Assembly (NCBI RefSeq): GCF_003337565.1
Contig: NZ_QPJL01000005.1
Span: 124,001-188,000, forward strand
Direction of reading: 5' to 3'
DNA: 64,000 bases
Source of the DNA: Paracoccus lutimaris
GTDB taxonomy: Bacteria; Pseudomonadota; Alphaproteobacteria; Rhodobacterales; Rhodobacteraceae
The translations under genes were made by a program, and so were the position numbers. The notes beneath the pieces were generated by a model, which was not told the origin of the DNA, did no database searches, and was given only the letters and a program-made list of their open reading frames with translations. Shown piece by piece: positions 34,895-47,920 of this stretch (position 1 is the first letter of the stretch; every line of letters starts with the position of its first letter).

Positions 34895-35109
34895 TCGGCC
34901 TTGCCGATGCCGGAGAATATCTTGCGGAAGGGCAGGATCCAGATGATCCCCAGCCCGACATAGATCACAAATTCCAGCAGTAGCGGCATCCGCCCCCAAT
35001 GGTCATAGATCAGGCCGGTGATGAACCATGCTGCCGCCAGATACAGCGGCAGGCCCACCAGAAGGATGACCAGCGACCAGCGTTTGCGGGATTTCACATC
35101 CATGCTCAT
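34891..35109 (-). CDS. DUF2842 small membrane protein
   Basis: The 72-residue protein has a basic N-terminus (KSRKRW) and two hydrophobic helices, SLVILLVGLPLYLAAAWFI and LLEFVIYVGLGIIWILPF, ending in a short charged tail. It matches the alphaproteobacterial DUF2842 family, of unknown function. It overlaps its neighbours by four bases on both sides, so it is translated as part of a compact unit with the quinone reductase and thiamine pyrophosphokinase genes. Confidence 0.85.
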   Translation of the reverse strand: MSMDVKSRKRWSLVILLVGLPLYLAAAWFITGLIYDHWGRMPLLLEFVIYVGLGIIWILPFRKIFSGIGKAE

Positions 35110-35717
35110 CCGAGAATCCTTTTGCGGGGGCGGGTGGTTGTGGCGCGATCGGCCGCGCGGGTAATGCGGGCCTGCCATCCGGGCAGGCCGCGTTCCGCCC
35201 CGCCACGGCGGATGGGGCCGAAATAATGCAGCCGGATCGGCGAAAAGCCCACGAAGCCCAGCACCTGCCGGCGATAGCGCCAGCCCAGCGGGTCGAAATA
35301 GGCCAGCCGCAGATAGGCGGGCGGCGTGTCCATGCTCACCAGAAGATCCGCCGAGCGTCCCGCCAGCAGCCGGTCCCACCACGGGTCCCGGTCGTGATAG
35401 CGAAACGCGCGCCGGGGCAGCAAGGCCCGGTCCCAGAAGCCCTTGAGCCCCGCCGGCTCCGCCCCCCACCACAGCGGGAAGGCAAGAACCAGATGGTCGC
35501 ATGCCTCGATCAGGTCCAGGGCCCGCGCCAGATCGGGTTCCAGCGGCGGAATATCGACATAGCCGCGGGCAAGGTCCGGATCGAAATCCAGATCGCGGAT
35601 GGCGATGCGGTCCAGCGTGGTGCCGACGGGCAGCGCTTGCTGATAGAGGTCCAGAAGATGCCCCGACAGCCTTTCGGCATCGGGATGGCCATCGATCAGC
35701 AGGAAACGCCGCCCCAT
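35106..35717 (-). CDS. Flavodoxin-fold NAD(P)H:quinone oxidoreductase family protein
   Basis: The 203-residue protein starts RRFLLIDGHPDAERLSGHL, the phosphate-binding loop of the NQO/MdaB/KefF flavodoxin-like family. LVLAFPLWWGAEPAGLKGFWDRAL is the FMN/catalytic segment, and a TPPAYLRLAYFD region lines the substrate side. Such enzymes carry out two-electron reduction of quinones with FMN or FAD. The substrate is not determinable. The C-terminus is basic (TTTRPRKRILG). The gene starts four bases from the purA stop, on the same strand. Confidence 0.85.
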   Translation of the reverse strand: MGRRFLLIDGHPDAERLSGHLLDLYQQALPVGTTLDRIAIRDLDFDPDLARGYVDIPPLEPDLARALDLIEACDHLVLAFPLWWGAEPAGLKGFWDRALLPRRAFRYHDRDPWWDRLLAGRSADLLVSMDTPPAYLRLAYFDPLGWRYRRQVLGFVGFSPIRLHYFGPIRRGGAERGLPGWQARITRAADRATTTRPRKRILG

Positions 35718-35721
35718 CCCC

Positions 35722-37014
35722 CTAGTCCGCGAAGGGGTCGGTCACGAGGATGGTGTCGTCACGCTCGGGCGAGGTTGACAGCAGCGCGACCGGGCACTGG
35801 ATCAGTTCCTCGATGCGGCGGACATATTTGATCGCCTCGGCAGGCAGGTCGGCCCAGCTGCGCGCGCCGGCGGTCGATTCCTGCCAGCCCGGCATTTCCT
35901 CATAGATCGGCTTGACCTTGGCTTGCAGCGCCGCCGCCGTGGGCAGGTGGTCGTAAAGCACGCCGTCGATTTCATAGCCGGTGCAGATTTTCAGCGTCTT
36001 GAAGCCGTCCAGCACGTCCAGCTTGGTCAGCGCAATGCCGTTCACGCCGGAAATCGCACAGGTCTGGCGCACCAGCACCGCATCGAACCAGCCGCAGCGG
36101 CGCTTGCGGCCGGTGACGGTGCCGAATTCATGGCCACGTTCGCCCAGACGCTGGCCGTCCTCGTCGAAGAGTTCGCTGGGGAAGGGGCCTTCGCCGACGC
36201 GGGTCGTATAGGCCTTGACGATGCCAAGGACGAAGCCGATGGCCGAGGGGCCCATGCCGGTGCCGGTCGCGGCCATCCCCGACATGGTGGTCGAGCTGGT
36301 GACATAGGGATAGGTGCCGAAGTCGATGTCCAGCAGGCTGCCCTGCGCGCCCTCGAACAGGATGCGTTTGCCGGCCTTGCGGTAATCGTTCATCACCTTC
36401 CAGACGGGCTGGGCGTATTGCAGAAGCTTCGGCGCGATCTCCAGAAGCTTCGCGCGCAGCTCGGCCCGGTCGATGGGGGCGGCGCCAAGGCCCTGACGCA
36501 GCGCGTCGTGATGGGCCAGCAGGCGGTCAAGACGCGAATCCAGCGTCTCCTCGTCGCCCAGATCGGCGACGCGGATGGTGCGGCGGCCGACCTTGTCCTC
36601 ATAGGCGGGGCCGATGCCGCGCCCGGTGGTGCCGATTTTCGAGGCACCCGCGGCCTCTTCGCGCAGCCGGTCCAGATCCTGATGCAGCGGCAGAATCAGC
36701 GGCGTGTTTTCCGCGATCATCAGGTTCTCGGGGCTGATTTCGACGCCCTGCCCGGCGAGCTTGTCGATTTCGGAAAACAGCGCCCAGGGGTCCAGCACGA
36801 CGCCATTGCCGATGACCGCCATCTTGCCCTTGCGCACGATGCCCGAGGGCAGCAGCGACAGCTTGTAGACCTGATTGCCGATGACCAGCGTGTGGCCGGC
36901 GTTATGACCTCCCTGAAAGCGCGCGATCACATCGGCGCGCTCGCTGAGCCAGTCCACGATCTTGCCCTTGCCTTCGTCGCCCCATTGCGCGCCGACGACC
37001 ACCACATTGGCCAT
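35722..37014 (-). CDS. purA: Adenylosuccinate synthetase
   Basis: The 430-residue protein begins [19 protein letters not shown] with the GTP-binding GDEGKGK loop (residues 12-18) and GGHNAGHT, which contributes to the IMP site. Later come [33 protein letters not shown], and [10 protein letters not shown] as [16 protein letters not shown]-like guanine recognition is in ALTKLDVLD. It joins IMP and aspartate using GTP, the first committed step to AMP. Start and length are standard, with GGGAAGGGAA upstream. It heads a probable operon with the quinone reductase, DUF2842 and thiN. Confidence 0.97.
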   Translation of the reverse strand: MANVVVVGAQWGDEGKGKIVDWLSERADVIARFQGGHNAGHTLVIGNQVYKLSLLPSGIVRKGKMAVIGNGVVLDPWALFSEIDKLAGQGVEISPENLMIAENTPLILPLHQDLDRLREEAAGASKIGTTGRGIGPAYEDKVGRRTIRVADLGDEETLDSRLDRLLAHHDALRQGLGAAPIDRAELRAKLLEIAPKLLQYAQPVWKVMNDYRKAGKRILFEGAQGSLLDIDFGTYPYVTSSTTMSGMAATGTGMGPSAIGFVLGIVKAYTTRVGEGPFPSELFDEDGQRLGERGHEFGTVTGRKRRCGWFDAVLVRQTCAISGVNGIALTKLDVLDGFKTLKICTGYEIDGVLYDHLPTAAALQAKVKPIYEEMPGWQESTAGARSWADLPAEAIKYVRRIEELIQCPVALLSTSPERDDTILVTDPFAD

Positions 37015-37213
37015 ATTGGTTCCCTTCCCGCGGTCATGAATGCCGCAAACGGTATAATGGCCCAAGCCCTTGGGGGAAAGCGCATTCGGTCACGCCCGCG
37101 AAATGCGCAGGGCGCCCGGAATTTGGGCAGATGCGGGATGGCTGACGTTTTGGCGGGGCCATGGCTTGCGGGTGGCGCGGCGCTTTGCCGATGCTGCCGG
37201 TAAAGAGGACCCT

Positions 37214-38023
37214 ATGCTGCACCAGACCATTCCCGCCGAACTGCCCCGCGCCCAAGGCCGCATCCGCGCCGATTTCGGGCTGGCGGGAGGCGTCACGCGG
37301 CGGCTGCGGCTGTTCCAGTCCGGCAGCGCCAAGGCGATGCTGCCCCCCGCCCCGGGCTGCGAGATGGTGCTTTTGAACACCTCGGGCGGGCTGACCGGCG
37401 GCGACCGGATGAAGATCACGGTCACGCAAGACCCCGGAACGGCGCTGGTGGTGACGACCCAGACCGCCGAGCGCGCCTATCGCTCGACCAGCGGGCGGGC
37501 GCGGGTCTCGGCGCGGTTTCAGGTCGGCGCGGGCGGGCATCTGGACCTGCTGCCGCAGGAAACCATCCTGTTTGACCGCGCCGCACTACATCGCGAACAG
37601 GACATCGCGCTGGAGGGCGACGCCACCTGCCTGTGGGTCGAGACGCTGATCCTGGGCCGCGCCGCCATGGGCGAGGTCGTCCGGCACCTGGACCTGAGCG
37701 AGCGCCGCCGCATCACCCGCGACGGGCGGCCCATATTCGTCGAGAACCTGAGGCTGGACGATGCCGCGTTGAACGGGCGCGACCGTCCCGCGACACTTGC
37801 GGGGGCGCGCGCCCTTGCCACGCTGGTGCTGGTGGCGCCGGACGCCGCCGACCGGCTGGCGCCCGCCCGTGCGGCGCTGGGAAATCTGGGCGCGGCCAGC
37901 GCCTTTGACGGCAAGCTGGTGGCGCGGCTGATGGCGGATGACGGCTGGCCCTTGCGGCAGGCGCTGATGCGGCTGATCCGGGCCATCCGCCCCGGCCCCC
38001 TGCCCCGCGTCTGGCAGATCTGA
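37214..38023 (+). CDS. ureD: Urease accessory protein UreD
   Basis: The 269-residue protein carries UreD hallmarks: KAMLPPAPG, LLNTSGGLTGGDRM, TTQTAERAYRS, LPQETILFD and WVETLILGRAAMGE. UreD (UreH) binds apo-urease and forms the UreDFG complex that channels nickel from UreG to the active site. It is the first gene of the urease operon, with AGAGGACCCT before the ATG. A promoter must lie in the 199 bp between it and the divergent purA. Confidence 0.94.
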   Translation: MLHQTIPAELPRAQGRIRADFGLAGGVTRRLRLFQSGSAKAMLPPAPGCEMVLLNTSGGLTGGDRMKITVTQDPGTALVVTTQTAERAYRSTSGRARVSARFQVGAGGHLDLLPQETILFDRAALHREQDIALEGDATCLWVETLILGRAAMGEVVRHLDLSERRRITRDGRPIFVENLRLDDAALNGRDRPATLAGARALATLVLVAPDAADRLAPARAALGNLGAASAFDGKLVARLMADDGWPLRQALMRLIRAIRPGPLPRVWQI

Positions 38024-38038
38024 ACGAATGAGGATGCA

Positions 38039-38341
38039 ATGAACCTGAGCCCGCGTGAAAAGGACAAGCTGCTGATCTCGGTCGCGGCCATGGTGGCCCG
38101 CGCCCGGCTGGCGCGCGGCGTCAGGCTGAACCACCCCGAGGCCATCGCGCTGATTTCCGATTTCGTGGTCGAGGGCGCCCGCGACGGCCGCAGCGTCGCC
38201 GATCTGATGGAGGCCGGCGCCCATGTCATCACCCGCGACCAATGCATGTCCGGCATCCCCGAGATGATCCATGCCGTGCAGGTCGAGGCCACCTTCCCGG
38301 ACGGCACCAAGCTGGTCACCGTCCATGATCCCATCCGCTGA
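38039..38341 (+). CDS. ureA: Urease gamma subunit
   Basis: The 100-residue protein is a standard Ure[28 protein letters not shown] at the start (boundary motif LSPREKDKL), [21 protein letters not shown] in the middle, and [20 protein letters not shown] at the end. It is the smallest structural subunit of the (alpha-beta-gamma)3 urease. It lies 15 bases after ureD. Confidence 0.97.
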   Translation: MNLSPREKDKLLISVAAMVARARLARGVRLNHPEAIALISDFVVEGARDGRSVADLMEAGAHVITRDQCMSGIPEMIHAVQVEATFPDGTKLVTVHDPIR

Positions 38342-38350
38342 AAGGTCCCC

Positions 38351-38566
38351 ATGAAACGCCAGATGACACGCCTGATCCCGCTTGTGCTGCTGCCCGGCGC
38401 GGTCCTTGCCCATCCCGGCCATGACATTGCCCCCACGCCCGAGGGGCTGCATCACGCCGCAAGTCACGCCGATCATCTGGGCATCATTCTGGGGGCCGCC
38501 GCCGGGGCGCTGGTCCTGCTGACGCTGACCATCGTCCTGCGCCATCGCCGCCGGGCGCGGCCATGA
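38351..38566 (+). CDS. Small His-rich single-span membrane protein within the urease operon
   Basis: The 71-residue protein has a signal-like N-terminus ([13 protein letters not shown]) followed by [22 protein letters not shown]. This exposed loop has seven histidines in about 25 residues. A transmembrane helix ([21 protein letters not shown]) and an Arg-rich tail follow. The LAHPGHD start recalls the first residues of HupE/UreJ nickel permeases, but only this fragment-sized part is present. A role in periplasmic nickel capture is an inference from the histidines and the location between ureA and ureB. It overlaps ureB by four bases. Confidence 0.7.
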   Translation: MKRQMTRLIPLVLLPGAVLAHPGHDIAPTPEGLHHAASHADHLGIILGAAAGALVLLTLTIVLRHRRRARP

Positions 38567-38922
38567 TCCCCGGCGAAATCTTTCCGGCGGATGGGGACAT
38601 CACCCTGAACGCGGAGCGCGCGGCGATCACGCTGATGGTCGCCAATACCGGCGACCGCCCGGTTCAGGTCGGCAGCCATTACCACTTCGCCGAGACCAAT
38701 CCGGGGCTGGATTTCGACCGCGCTGCGGCACGGGGCATGCGTCTGGATATCGCCTCGGGCACCGCCATGCGGTTCGAGCCGGGCCAGCGGCGCGAGGTGC
38801 GGCTGATCCCCTATCAGGGGGCACGAAAAGTCTTTGGCTTCAACGGCAAGGTCATGGGAGCATTGGACCGGCCGGACCCCTCCGGCGCAACAGGAGATCA
38901 ACCATGTGCAATGCCTGCCTGA
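38563..38922 (+). CDS. ureB: Urease beta subunit
   Basis: The 119-residue protein is a standard UreB with [46 protein letters not shown] and [12 protein letters not shown]. It is a structural subunit that packs around the alpha subunit. A short C-terminal extension ([15 protein letters not shown]) is created because its end overlaps the start of the next gene by 19 bases. Confidence 0.97.
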   Translation: MIPGEIFPADGDITLNAERAAITLMVANTGDRPVQVGSHYHFAETNPGLDFDRAAARGMRLDIASGTAMRFEPGQRREVRLIPYQGARKVFGFNGKVMGALDRPDPSGATGDQPCAMPA

Positions 38923-39719
38923 TCGAAAGCGTCAAACACTCCATGCTGAGCCGCCGCCAGCTTTTCGCGGGGGCCGCCGCGACCGGCGCCGCCGCCGTCG
39001 CCATGGGTGCGCTGAGCGCGCGGCCGGCGCTTGCGCAGGCACAGGGCAAGGTCCTCGACCTGACCCATGTGCTGGACGAGAAATTCCCGACCTTCGACGG
39101 CGCGCCCGGCATCGCCTATGAAGAGGCGGTGAATTTCGACACTTCCGGCTATCAGCTGTGGAAGCTGACCATATTCGAACATTCCGGCACCCATATCGAC
39201 GCGCCGCTGCATTTTTCCAAGGATGGCGCCTCGGTCGCGGAACTGGCGCCGGAATCGCTGATCTGTCCGCTTTGCGTCATCGACATCAGCGCCAAGGCCA
39301 AAGACGATGCCAATGCCATGCTGGAGGCCAGCGACGTCGAGGCCTGGATCAGCGCCCATGGCGAGATCCCGGCAGGCGCTTGCGTCGCGATGAATTCGGG
39401 CTGGGGCGCCAAGGTTGGAACCCCCGAATTCCGCAATACGCCGGATGGCAAGTTCGCCTTTCCGGGCTTCGCGAAATCCGCGACCGACCTTTTGGCGGGG
39501 ATGAATGTCGCGGCCATCGCCAGCGACACGCTGTCCTTGGACCCCGGCAACTCGGCCGATTTCGCCGTGCATTATTCCTGGTTGCCCGGCGGGCGCTATG
39601 GCATCGAGAATCTGGCCAATGTGGGTCAACTGCCCGCCACCGGCGCCACGATCTTTGTCGGCGCGCCCAAGCATGCGCGCGGCACCGGCGGCCCGGCCCG
39701 CGTCATGGCGGTGATCTGA
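38904..39719 (+). CDS. Tat-exported cyclase-family (kynurenine formamidase-like) metal hydrolase
   Basis: The 271-residue protein has a twin-arginine-type leader ([22 protein letters not shown], shown in part: [10 protein letters not shown]) and a cleavable ALAQA site. The mature part has the cyclase family pattern [16 protein letters not shown], the metal-binding [12 protein letters not shown], and a later [11 protein letters not shown] segment. Family members include arylformamidases and metal-dependent amide or lactone hydrolases. The cytosolic urease lies in a different compartment, so a direct role in urea hydrolysis is doubtful. It sits between ureB and ureC, overlapping ureB by 19 bases and the next gene by one, and is therefore co-expressed with the urease. 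Substrate unknown. Confidence 0.82.
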   Translation: MCNACLIESVKHSMLSRRQLFAGAAATGAAAVAMGALSARPALAQAQGKVLDLTHVLDEKFPTFDGAPGIAYEEAVNFDTSGYQLWKLTIFEHSGTHIDAPLHFSKDGASVAELAPESLICPLCVIDISAKAKDDANAMLEASDVEAWISAHGEIPAGACVAMNSGWGAKVGTPEFRNTPDGKFAFPGFAKSATDLLAGMNVAAIASDTLSLDPGNSADFAVHYSWLPGGRYGIENLANVGQLPATGATIFVGAPKHARGTGGPARVMAVI

Positions 39720-40117
39720 TGGCGACGGTTCCCTTGCTGTCAGACGAGGACGCGGCCCCCGAAAGCCGGGCCGTCTTTGACCGCATCCGCGCCGCCCGCG
39801 ACACGGATTACGTCAACAATTTCTGGCGCGCGCTGGCCCATGACCCGGCGCTTTTGACGGCGACATGGGACCGGCTGTCGACGGTCATGGCACCCGGCGC
39901 GCTGGATCCTCTGGTCAAAGAGCTGGTCTATCTGGCCGTCTCGACCGCGAATGGCTGCGCCTATTGCATCCATTCCCACACGGCAGCCGCGCGCGCCAAG
40001 GGCATGACGCCCGCCCAGCATGCCGAATTGCTGGCCGTGATCGCCATGGCCAGCCAGACCAACGCGCTGGCCACCGCCTTGCAAGTGCCCACCGACGACC
40101 GCTTTCAGGAGAGTTGA
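39719..40117 (+). CDS. Carboxymuconolactone decarboxylase / AhpD-like protein
   Basis: The 132-residue all-helical protein has the AhpD core ELVYLAVSTANGCAYCIHSHTAAA. It contains the CxxC pair (CAYC) and the following His, the catalytic site of AhpD-type alkylhydroperoxidases. Related peroxidase-like proteins are often encoded next to oxidoreductases. Here it sits between the exported cyclase-family gene (1-base overlap) and ureC (no gap), inside the urease operon. The pair may form a small functional unit carried along with urease genes. The natural substrate cannot be named. Confidence 0.88.
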   Translation: MATVPLLSDEDAAPESRAVFDRIRAARDTDYVNNFWRALAHDPALLTATWDRLSTVMAPGALDPLVKELVYLAVSTANGCAYCIHSHTAAARAKGMTPAQHAELLAVIAMASQTNALATALQVPTDDRFQES

Positions 40118-41818
<1,701 letters not shown>

Positions 41819-41847
41819 CCCCTCACCGCAATGCTGCATTGCAGAAA

Positions 41848-41875
41848 TTGGCATGGAAATGACAGCAGATATGAC
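41848..41875 (+). promoter_or_regulatory. Possible promoter for the DUF1127 gene and distal urease genes
   Basis: TTGGCA (41848-41853) and TATGAC (41870-41875) are separated by 16 bp in the 110-bp gap after ureC. They would start transcription about 45 bp before the DUF1127 start and could give ureEFG a second promoter. This is sequence resemblance only. Confidence 0.35.
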
Positions 41876-41895
41876 CCATACTGACCGGCAAGGGA

Positions 41896-41927
41896 GGAAA
41901 CCGTTCGCCAATACCGAAAGGGTTTCC
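41896..41927 (+). promoter_or_regulatory. Hairpin overlapping a strong ribosome-binding sequence
   Basis: GGAAACC (41896-41902) can pair with GGTTTCC (41921-41927), which ends two bases before the DUF1127 ATG. The 5' arm overlaps AGGGAGG (41891-41897), which lies too far from the ATG to act directly. The fold could mask or reposition the translation start. Confidence 0.4.
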
Positions 41928-41928
41928 A

Positions 41929-42147
41929 ATGGCTATCCAATCCACCAACCTCTCGATCTCGTTGCGCGACCGCATGGACGCGTTTTTCGCCCGGCTGGGC
42001 CAGGGACTGAACGCCTATATCGAGACCAGCTCGCGTCAGGCCGAAATCGCGGCCATGGACGCGAAATCGGACGAAGAGCTGGCAAAGCTGGGCATCACCC
42101 GCGACCGCATCGTGCATTACGTCTTTCGCGACCTGCTCTGGGTCTGA
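41929..42147 (+). CDS. DUF1127 small protein between ureC and ureE
   Basis: The 72-residue protein ends with the DUF1127-type segment LAKLGITRDRIVHYVFRDLLWV. Before it is an amphipathic helix (LRDRMDAFFARLGQGLNAYIE). DUF1127 proteins are small basic or mixed-charge proteins, abundant in Rhodobacteraceae and linked in some species to stress and RNA turnover. This one is less arginine-rich than most. It has its own 110-bp leader with a possible promoter and hairpin, and is 25 bases before ureE. Its link to urease is positional only. Confidence 0.75.
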   Translation: MAIQSTNLSISLRDRMDAFFARLGQGLNAYIETSSRQAEIAAMDAKSDEELAKLGITRDRIVHYVFRDLLWV

Positions 42148-42172
42148 CGGGCGTCCGGGCGGGGGCGCGGCC

Positions 42173-42649
42173 ATGAACGCGTCCCCGACATTGACCCTGA
42201 CCCTGCCGCGCGCCACCACTGTCCTGCACGCGACCCCGGCCACGGATTGGGTGGTGCTGGACTATGAAGGGCGGTTCCTGCGCCGCAAGCGCCTGACCTC
42301 GGGCGCGGGCCTGTCCTTTCTGGTCGATCTGGCGGAAACCGTCAGCCTTGATCCCGGCGATGCCCTGCGGCTTGAGGACGGGCGCCTGATCGGCGTCAAG
42401 GCGGCGCTGGAGCCCTGCCTGCGCGTCACCGGCCCGCTGCCGCGTCTGGCCTGGCATATCGGGAACCGCCACACCCCCTGCCAGATCGCGGCGGATCACC
42501 TGCTGATCCGCGCCGATCATGTGCTGGAGGGGATGCTGCGCGGCCTTGGCGCGACCGTCACCCCGACCATGGCCGCCTTTGCCCCCGAGGGCGGCGCATA
42601 CGGTCATGGCCGCACCATGGGCCATGACCACGGATTTCACCCGCATTGA
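42173..42649 (+). CDS. ureE: Urease accessory protein UreE (nickel chaperone)
   Basis: The 158-residue protein has an N-terminal peptide-binding domain with [12 protein letters not shown], and a C-terminal ferredoxin-like metal domain with [12 protein letters not shown] and [11 protein letters not shown]. It ends in a His-rich tail, [15 protein letters not shown]. UreE dimers bind nickel and pass it to UreG. The short His tail provides extra storage sites. It overlaps ureF by one base. Confidence 0.93.
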   Translation: MNASPTLTLTLPRATTVLHATPATDWVVLDYEGRFLRRKRLTSGAGLSFLVDLAETVSLDPGDALRLEDGRLIGVKAALEPCLRVTGPLPRLAWHIGNRHTPCQIAADHLLIRADHVLEGMLRGLGATVTPTMAAFAPEGGAYGHGRTMGHDHGFHPH

Positions 42650-43281
42650 TGGCGGCGCTGGACCGCCTTTCCCTGATCCAATGGCTGTCCCCGGCCTTTC
42701 CGACCGGGGGCTTTGCCTATTCGCACGGGCTGGAGCAGGCCATGTCCGAGGGGCTGCGGGATGCCGACGCCGTCGCCGGCTGGGTCGCCGACGTGCTGGA
42801 TCGCGGCGGCGGCTGGACCGATGCGGTGATCCTGTCCCTGACCCTGCGCGGCAGAGAGGCGTCCGATCTGGCGGATCTTGCCCGCGCCATGGCCGGTTCC
42901 GCCGAGCGGCTGGCCGAGACCATGGATCAGGGCCGTGCCTTTGCCGCCACCGTCTCGGCGCTGGAGGGGACCCGGGTCGCCGCCCATCCCCTGCCCGTCG
43001 CCGTCGGGCTGGCGGCCCGCCGGCTGGACCTGCCCGCCCCCGAAATCATCGGCCATTATCTGCATGGCTTTGCTGGCAATCTGATCTCTGCCGCGACGCG
43101 TTTTCTGCCTTTGGGTCAGGCGCAAGCGCAGCGGGCGCTGGCCGGGCTGCATCCGCTGATCGCGAGAACCGCGGCCCGCGCAGCCATGGCCGGTCCCGAG
43201 GCGCTGGAAACCGGCTGCTTCGGCGCCGATCTGGCCGCCATGCGTCACGAAACCCTGGATGTGAGGATATTTCGCACATGA
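42649..43281 (+). CDS. ureF: Urease accessory protein UreF
   Basis: The 210-residue all-helical protein has the UreF pattern [22 protein letters not shown] at its start (boundary motif [13 protein letters not shown]), VALGLAARRL-like central helices and [18 protein letters not shown]. It ends LDVRIFRT, like other UreF proteins. UreF bridges UreD and UreG and controls nickel transfer and GTP hydrolysis. The ATG at 42649 overlaps the ureE stop; its end overlaps ureG by four bases. Confidence 0.93.
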   Translation: MAALDRLSLIQWLSPAFPTGGFAYSHGLEQAMSEGLRDADAVAGWVADVLDRGGGWTDAVILSLTLRGREASDLADLARAMAGSAERLAETMDQGRAFAATVSALEGTRVAAHPLPVAVGLAARRLDLPAPEIIGHYLHGFAGNLISAATRFLPLGQAQAQRALAGLHPLIARTAARAAMAGPEALETGCFGADLAAMRHETLDVRIFRT

Positions 43282-43904
43282 GCCAGAATGGCCCCCTTCG
43301 CGTCGGTATCGGCGGCCCCGTCGGCGCCGGCAAGACCACCCTGACCGAGCAACTGGCCCGCGCGCTGGCACCGCGCCTGTCGATGGCGGTCATCACCAAT
43401 GACATCTATACCCGCGAGGATGCCGAGGCCCTGATGCGTGCGCAGGTCCTGCCCATGGACCGTATCCGCGGCGTCGAGACGGGCGGCTGCCCGCATACCG
43501 CCATCCGCGAGGATGCGAGCATCAACCTGGCCGCCGTAGCCGATCTGCGCGCTGCCCATCCGGATCTGGAACTGATCCTGATCGAATCCGGCGGCGACAA
43601 TCTGGCCGCGACCTTCAGCCCGGAACTGGCGGATCTGAGCATCTATGTGATCGACACCGCCGCCGGGCAGGATATTCCGCGCAAGCGCGGGCCGGGGCTG
43701 GCAAGATCCGATCTGCTGGTCGTGAACAAGACCGATCTGGCGCCCCATGTCGGGGTCGATCCAGTGCTGCTGGAACAGGATGCCCGCGCGGCGCGGGGGG
43801 TGCGACCGCTGGTCATGGCGCAATTGCGCCATGGGAAGGGTATCGACCAGATCGTCGATTTCCTGATCCGCGAGGGCGGGCTGGTTCCGCGCGATCCCGG
43901 CTGA
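43278..43904 (+). CDS. ureG: Urease accessory GTPase UreG
   Basis: The 208-residue protein is a standard UreG. The P-loop is [13 protein letters not shown], the nickel site is in [15 protein letters not shown] (Cys-Pro-His), [15 protein letters not shown] follows, and [10 protein letters not shown] is the guanine-recognition motif. It couples GTP hydrolysis to nickel insertion into urease with UreE, UreF and UreD. It ends the urease operon. The next gene is convergent, with short repeat copy 3 in between and no clear terminator. Confidence 0.97.
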   Translation: MSQNGPLRVGIGGPVGAGKTTLTEQLARALAPRLSMAVITNDIYTREDAEALMRAQVLPMDRIRGVETGGCPHTAIREDASINLAAVADLRAAHPDLELILIESGGDNLAATFSPELADLSIYVIDTAAGQDIPRKRGPGLARSDLLVVNKTDLAPHVGVDPVLLEQDARAARGVRPLVMAQLRHGKGIDQIVDFLIREGGLVPRDPG

Positions 43905-43954
43905 GCTGTCCGTCCTGAACCGGGAGCGTTTCGCCGGTTGCGGCGTTGCGTTTT

Positions 43955-43976
43955 GGATATTTGAGTGAAGAAGAAA
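43955..43976 (+). repeat. Short gene-end repeat, copy 3
   Basis: GGATATTT-GAGT-GAAGAAGAAA, identical to copies 2 and 4, between the convergent ureG and glutamine amidotransferase genes. Confidence 0.8.
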
Positions 43977-44010
43977 GCCACAGGGGCGCGCGTGGGGGAC
44001 GTGCGCCCGG

Positions 44011-44805
44011 TCAGGCGGCGGCGCGGGCGGCGTCGGGCAGGAAGGGCTGGATGGTCACGTCGCGGCCCTGAAAGATGCAGAAGCTTTGTGCCGGCACCTC
44101 GAGCCAGTCGACCTCGTCCTGTTCCAGCGGCTCCGAGACCACGGCGCGGCCACCGCGTGCCTCGGACCAGCGGTGATAGAGCGTCGGCGCGAATTCGTCG
44201 CTGGCATAGCGCAGCGCATAAAGGCGTTCGCCATCGGAAAAGGCCGCCGTCAGCCGCACATAGGGCGCGGTGCCGCGCTGGCGGGCAAGTGCCTCGAATT
44301 GCGCGGTGGCGCGGGCCATGGCGCCTGCGGGATCGTGATCCAGCCCCTCGGCCAGCGCCATCAGGAACAGCGCTTCGCTGTCGGTGGCGCCCTTGCGATA
44401 CGGGTAATAGTCGTCCGGAATCAGTGCATCGGCATGGCGTCGATACTGGTCATAGCCGCCAAACTGGCCGTTATGCATGAAGCTCCAGCGGCCGACCGCG
44501 AAGGGGTGGCAATTGTTGCGGCTGGTCGCGGTCCCGGTCGAGGCCCGCACATGCGCCAGAAACAGATGCGATTTCAGCGTGGCGGTCAGACTTTTCAGGT
44601 TGCTGTCGGACCAGGCCGGCATGATGTCGCGGTAAAGCCCCGGATCGGAGCGTTCGCCATACCAGGCCATGCCGAAACCGTCGGCATTGATCGGCGTGTG
44701 GCAGCGCGTCGCGCCATGGCTTTGCCGCACCAGTGAATGCCCGGGCAGGCAGATCACATCCTCAAGAAAAATAGGACTGCCGATATAGGCTGCCCAGCGA
44801 CACAT
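44011..44805 (-). CDS. Class II glutamine amidotransferase (EgtC/YafJ-like)
   Basis: The 264-residue protein begins MCRWAAYIGSPIFLED, so Cys2 is the N-terminal nucleophile after Met removal. Further class II glutaminase motifs are NADGFGMAWYG, LAHVRASTGT, NCHPFAVGRWSFMHNGQFGG and DSEALFL. There is no attached synthase domain. Such stand-alone proteins hydrolyse gamma-glutamyl amides; EgtC acts in ergothioneine synthesis, but no other egt gene is present here. It is convergent with ureG. Confidence 0.9.
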   Translation of the reverse strand: MCRWAAYIGSPIFLEDVICLPGHSLVRQSHGATRCHTPINADGFGMAWYGERSDPGLYRDIMPAWSDSNLKSLTATLKSHLFLAHVRASTGTATSRNNCHPFAVGRWSFMHNGQFGGYDQYRRHADALIPDDYYPYRKGATDSEALFLMALAEGLDHDPAGAMARATAQFEALARQRGTAPYVRLTAAFSDGERLYALRYASDEFAPTLYHRWSEARGGRAVVSEPLEQDEVDWLEVPAQSFCIFQGRDVTIQPFLPDAARAAA

Positions 44806-44871
44806 AACCTACCCCCGTTCGTGCGTTTTCCTTGGCTTAGCACGAAAAGCTTAACAAATCATCCCCTGCTT

Positions 44872-45158
44872 TCAGGCAGGATTTTCCTCGACCACGACCA
44901 GATCGCGCTCGGCCGCGTCGCGGGCATGGTCCAGCGCCGCCTGATATTCGGGCGAGTTGTAGCAGGCCACCGCATGTTCGACGCTGGGAAAGCGCGCCAC
45001 GACATTGCGGGCGCGGTCATTGCCTTCCAGCTGCACATAGCGCGAGGCGCGGGCCAGAAACACCCCGCCATGCGCCGCGATCACCGGGCCGGCCGCCTGC
45101 GCATAGCGGCCATAAGCCTCGGGGTCGGTGACATTCACATGCGCGATCCAAAGCGCAC

Positions 45159-45162
<4 letters not shown>
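44872..45162 (-). CDS. DUF1330 family protein
   Basis: The 96-residue protein has the DUF1330 alpha/beta-barrel pattern: [57 protein letters not shown]. These dimeric ferredoxin-like-fold proteins have no known function. It overlaps the end of alaS by four bases (ATGA) on the same strand, so it is translated with alanyl-tRNA synthetase. Confidence 0.9.
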
Positions 45163-47819
<2,657 letters not shown>

Positions 47820-47920
47820 GATCGGGCCTCGGCTGGGCATGGGGGCGGGCGAGATCGGGGAATATCAGCGCCGGGCGGCGCCGACAAGCACAAGCGTCGG
47901 ACGCGGCGCGCGGTTGGGGC

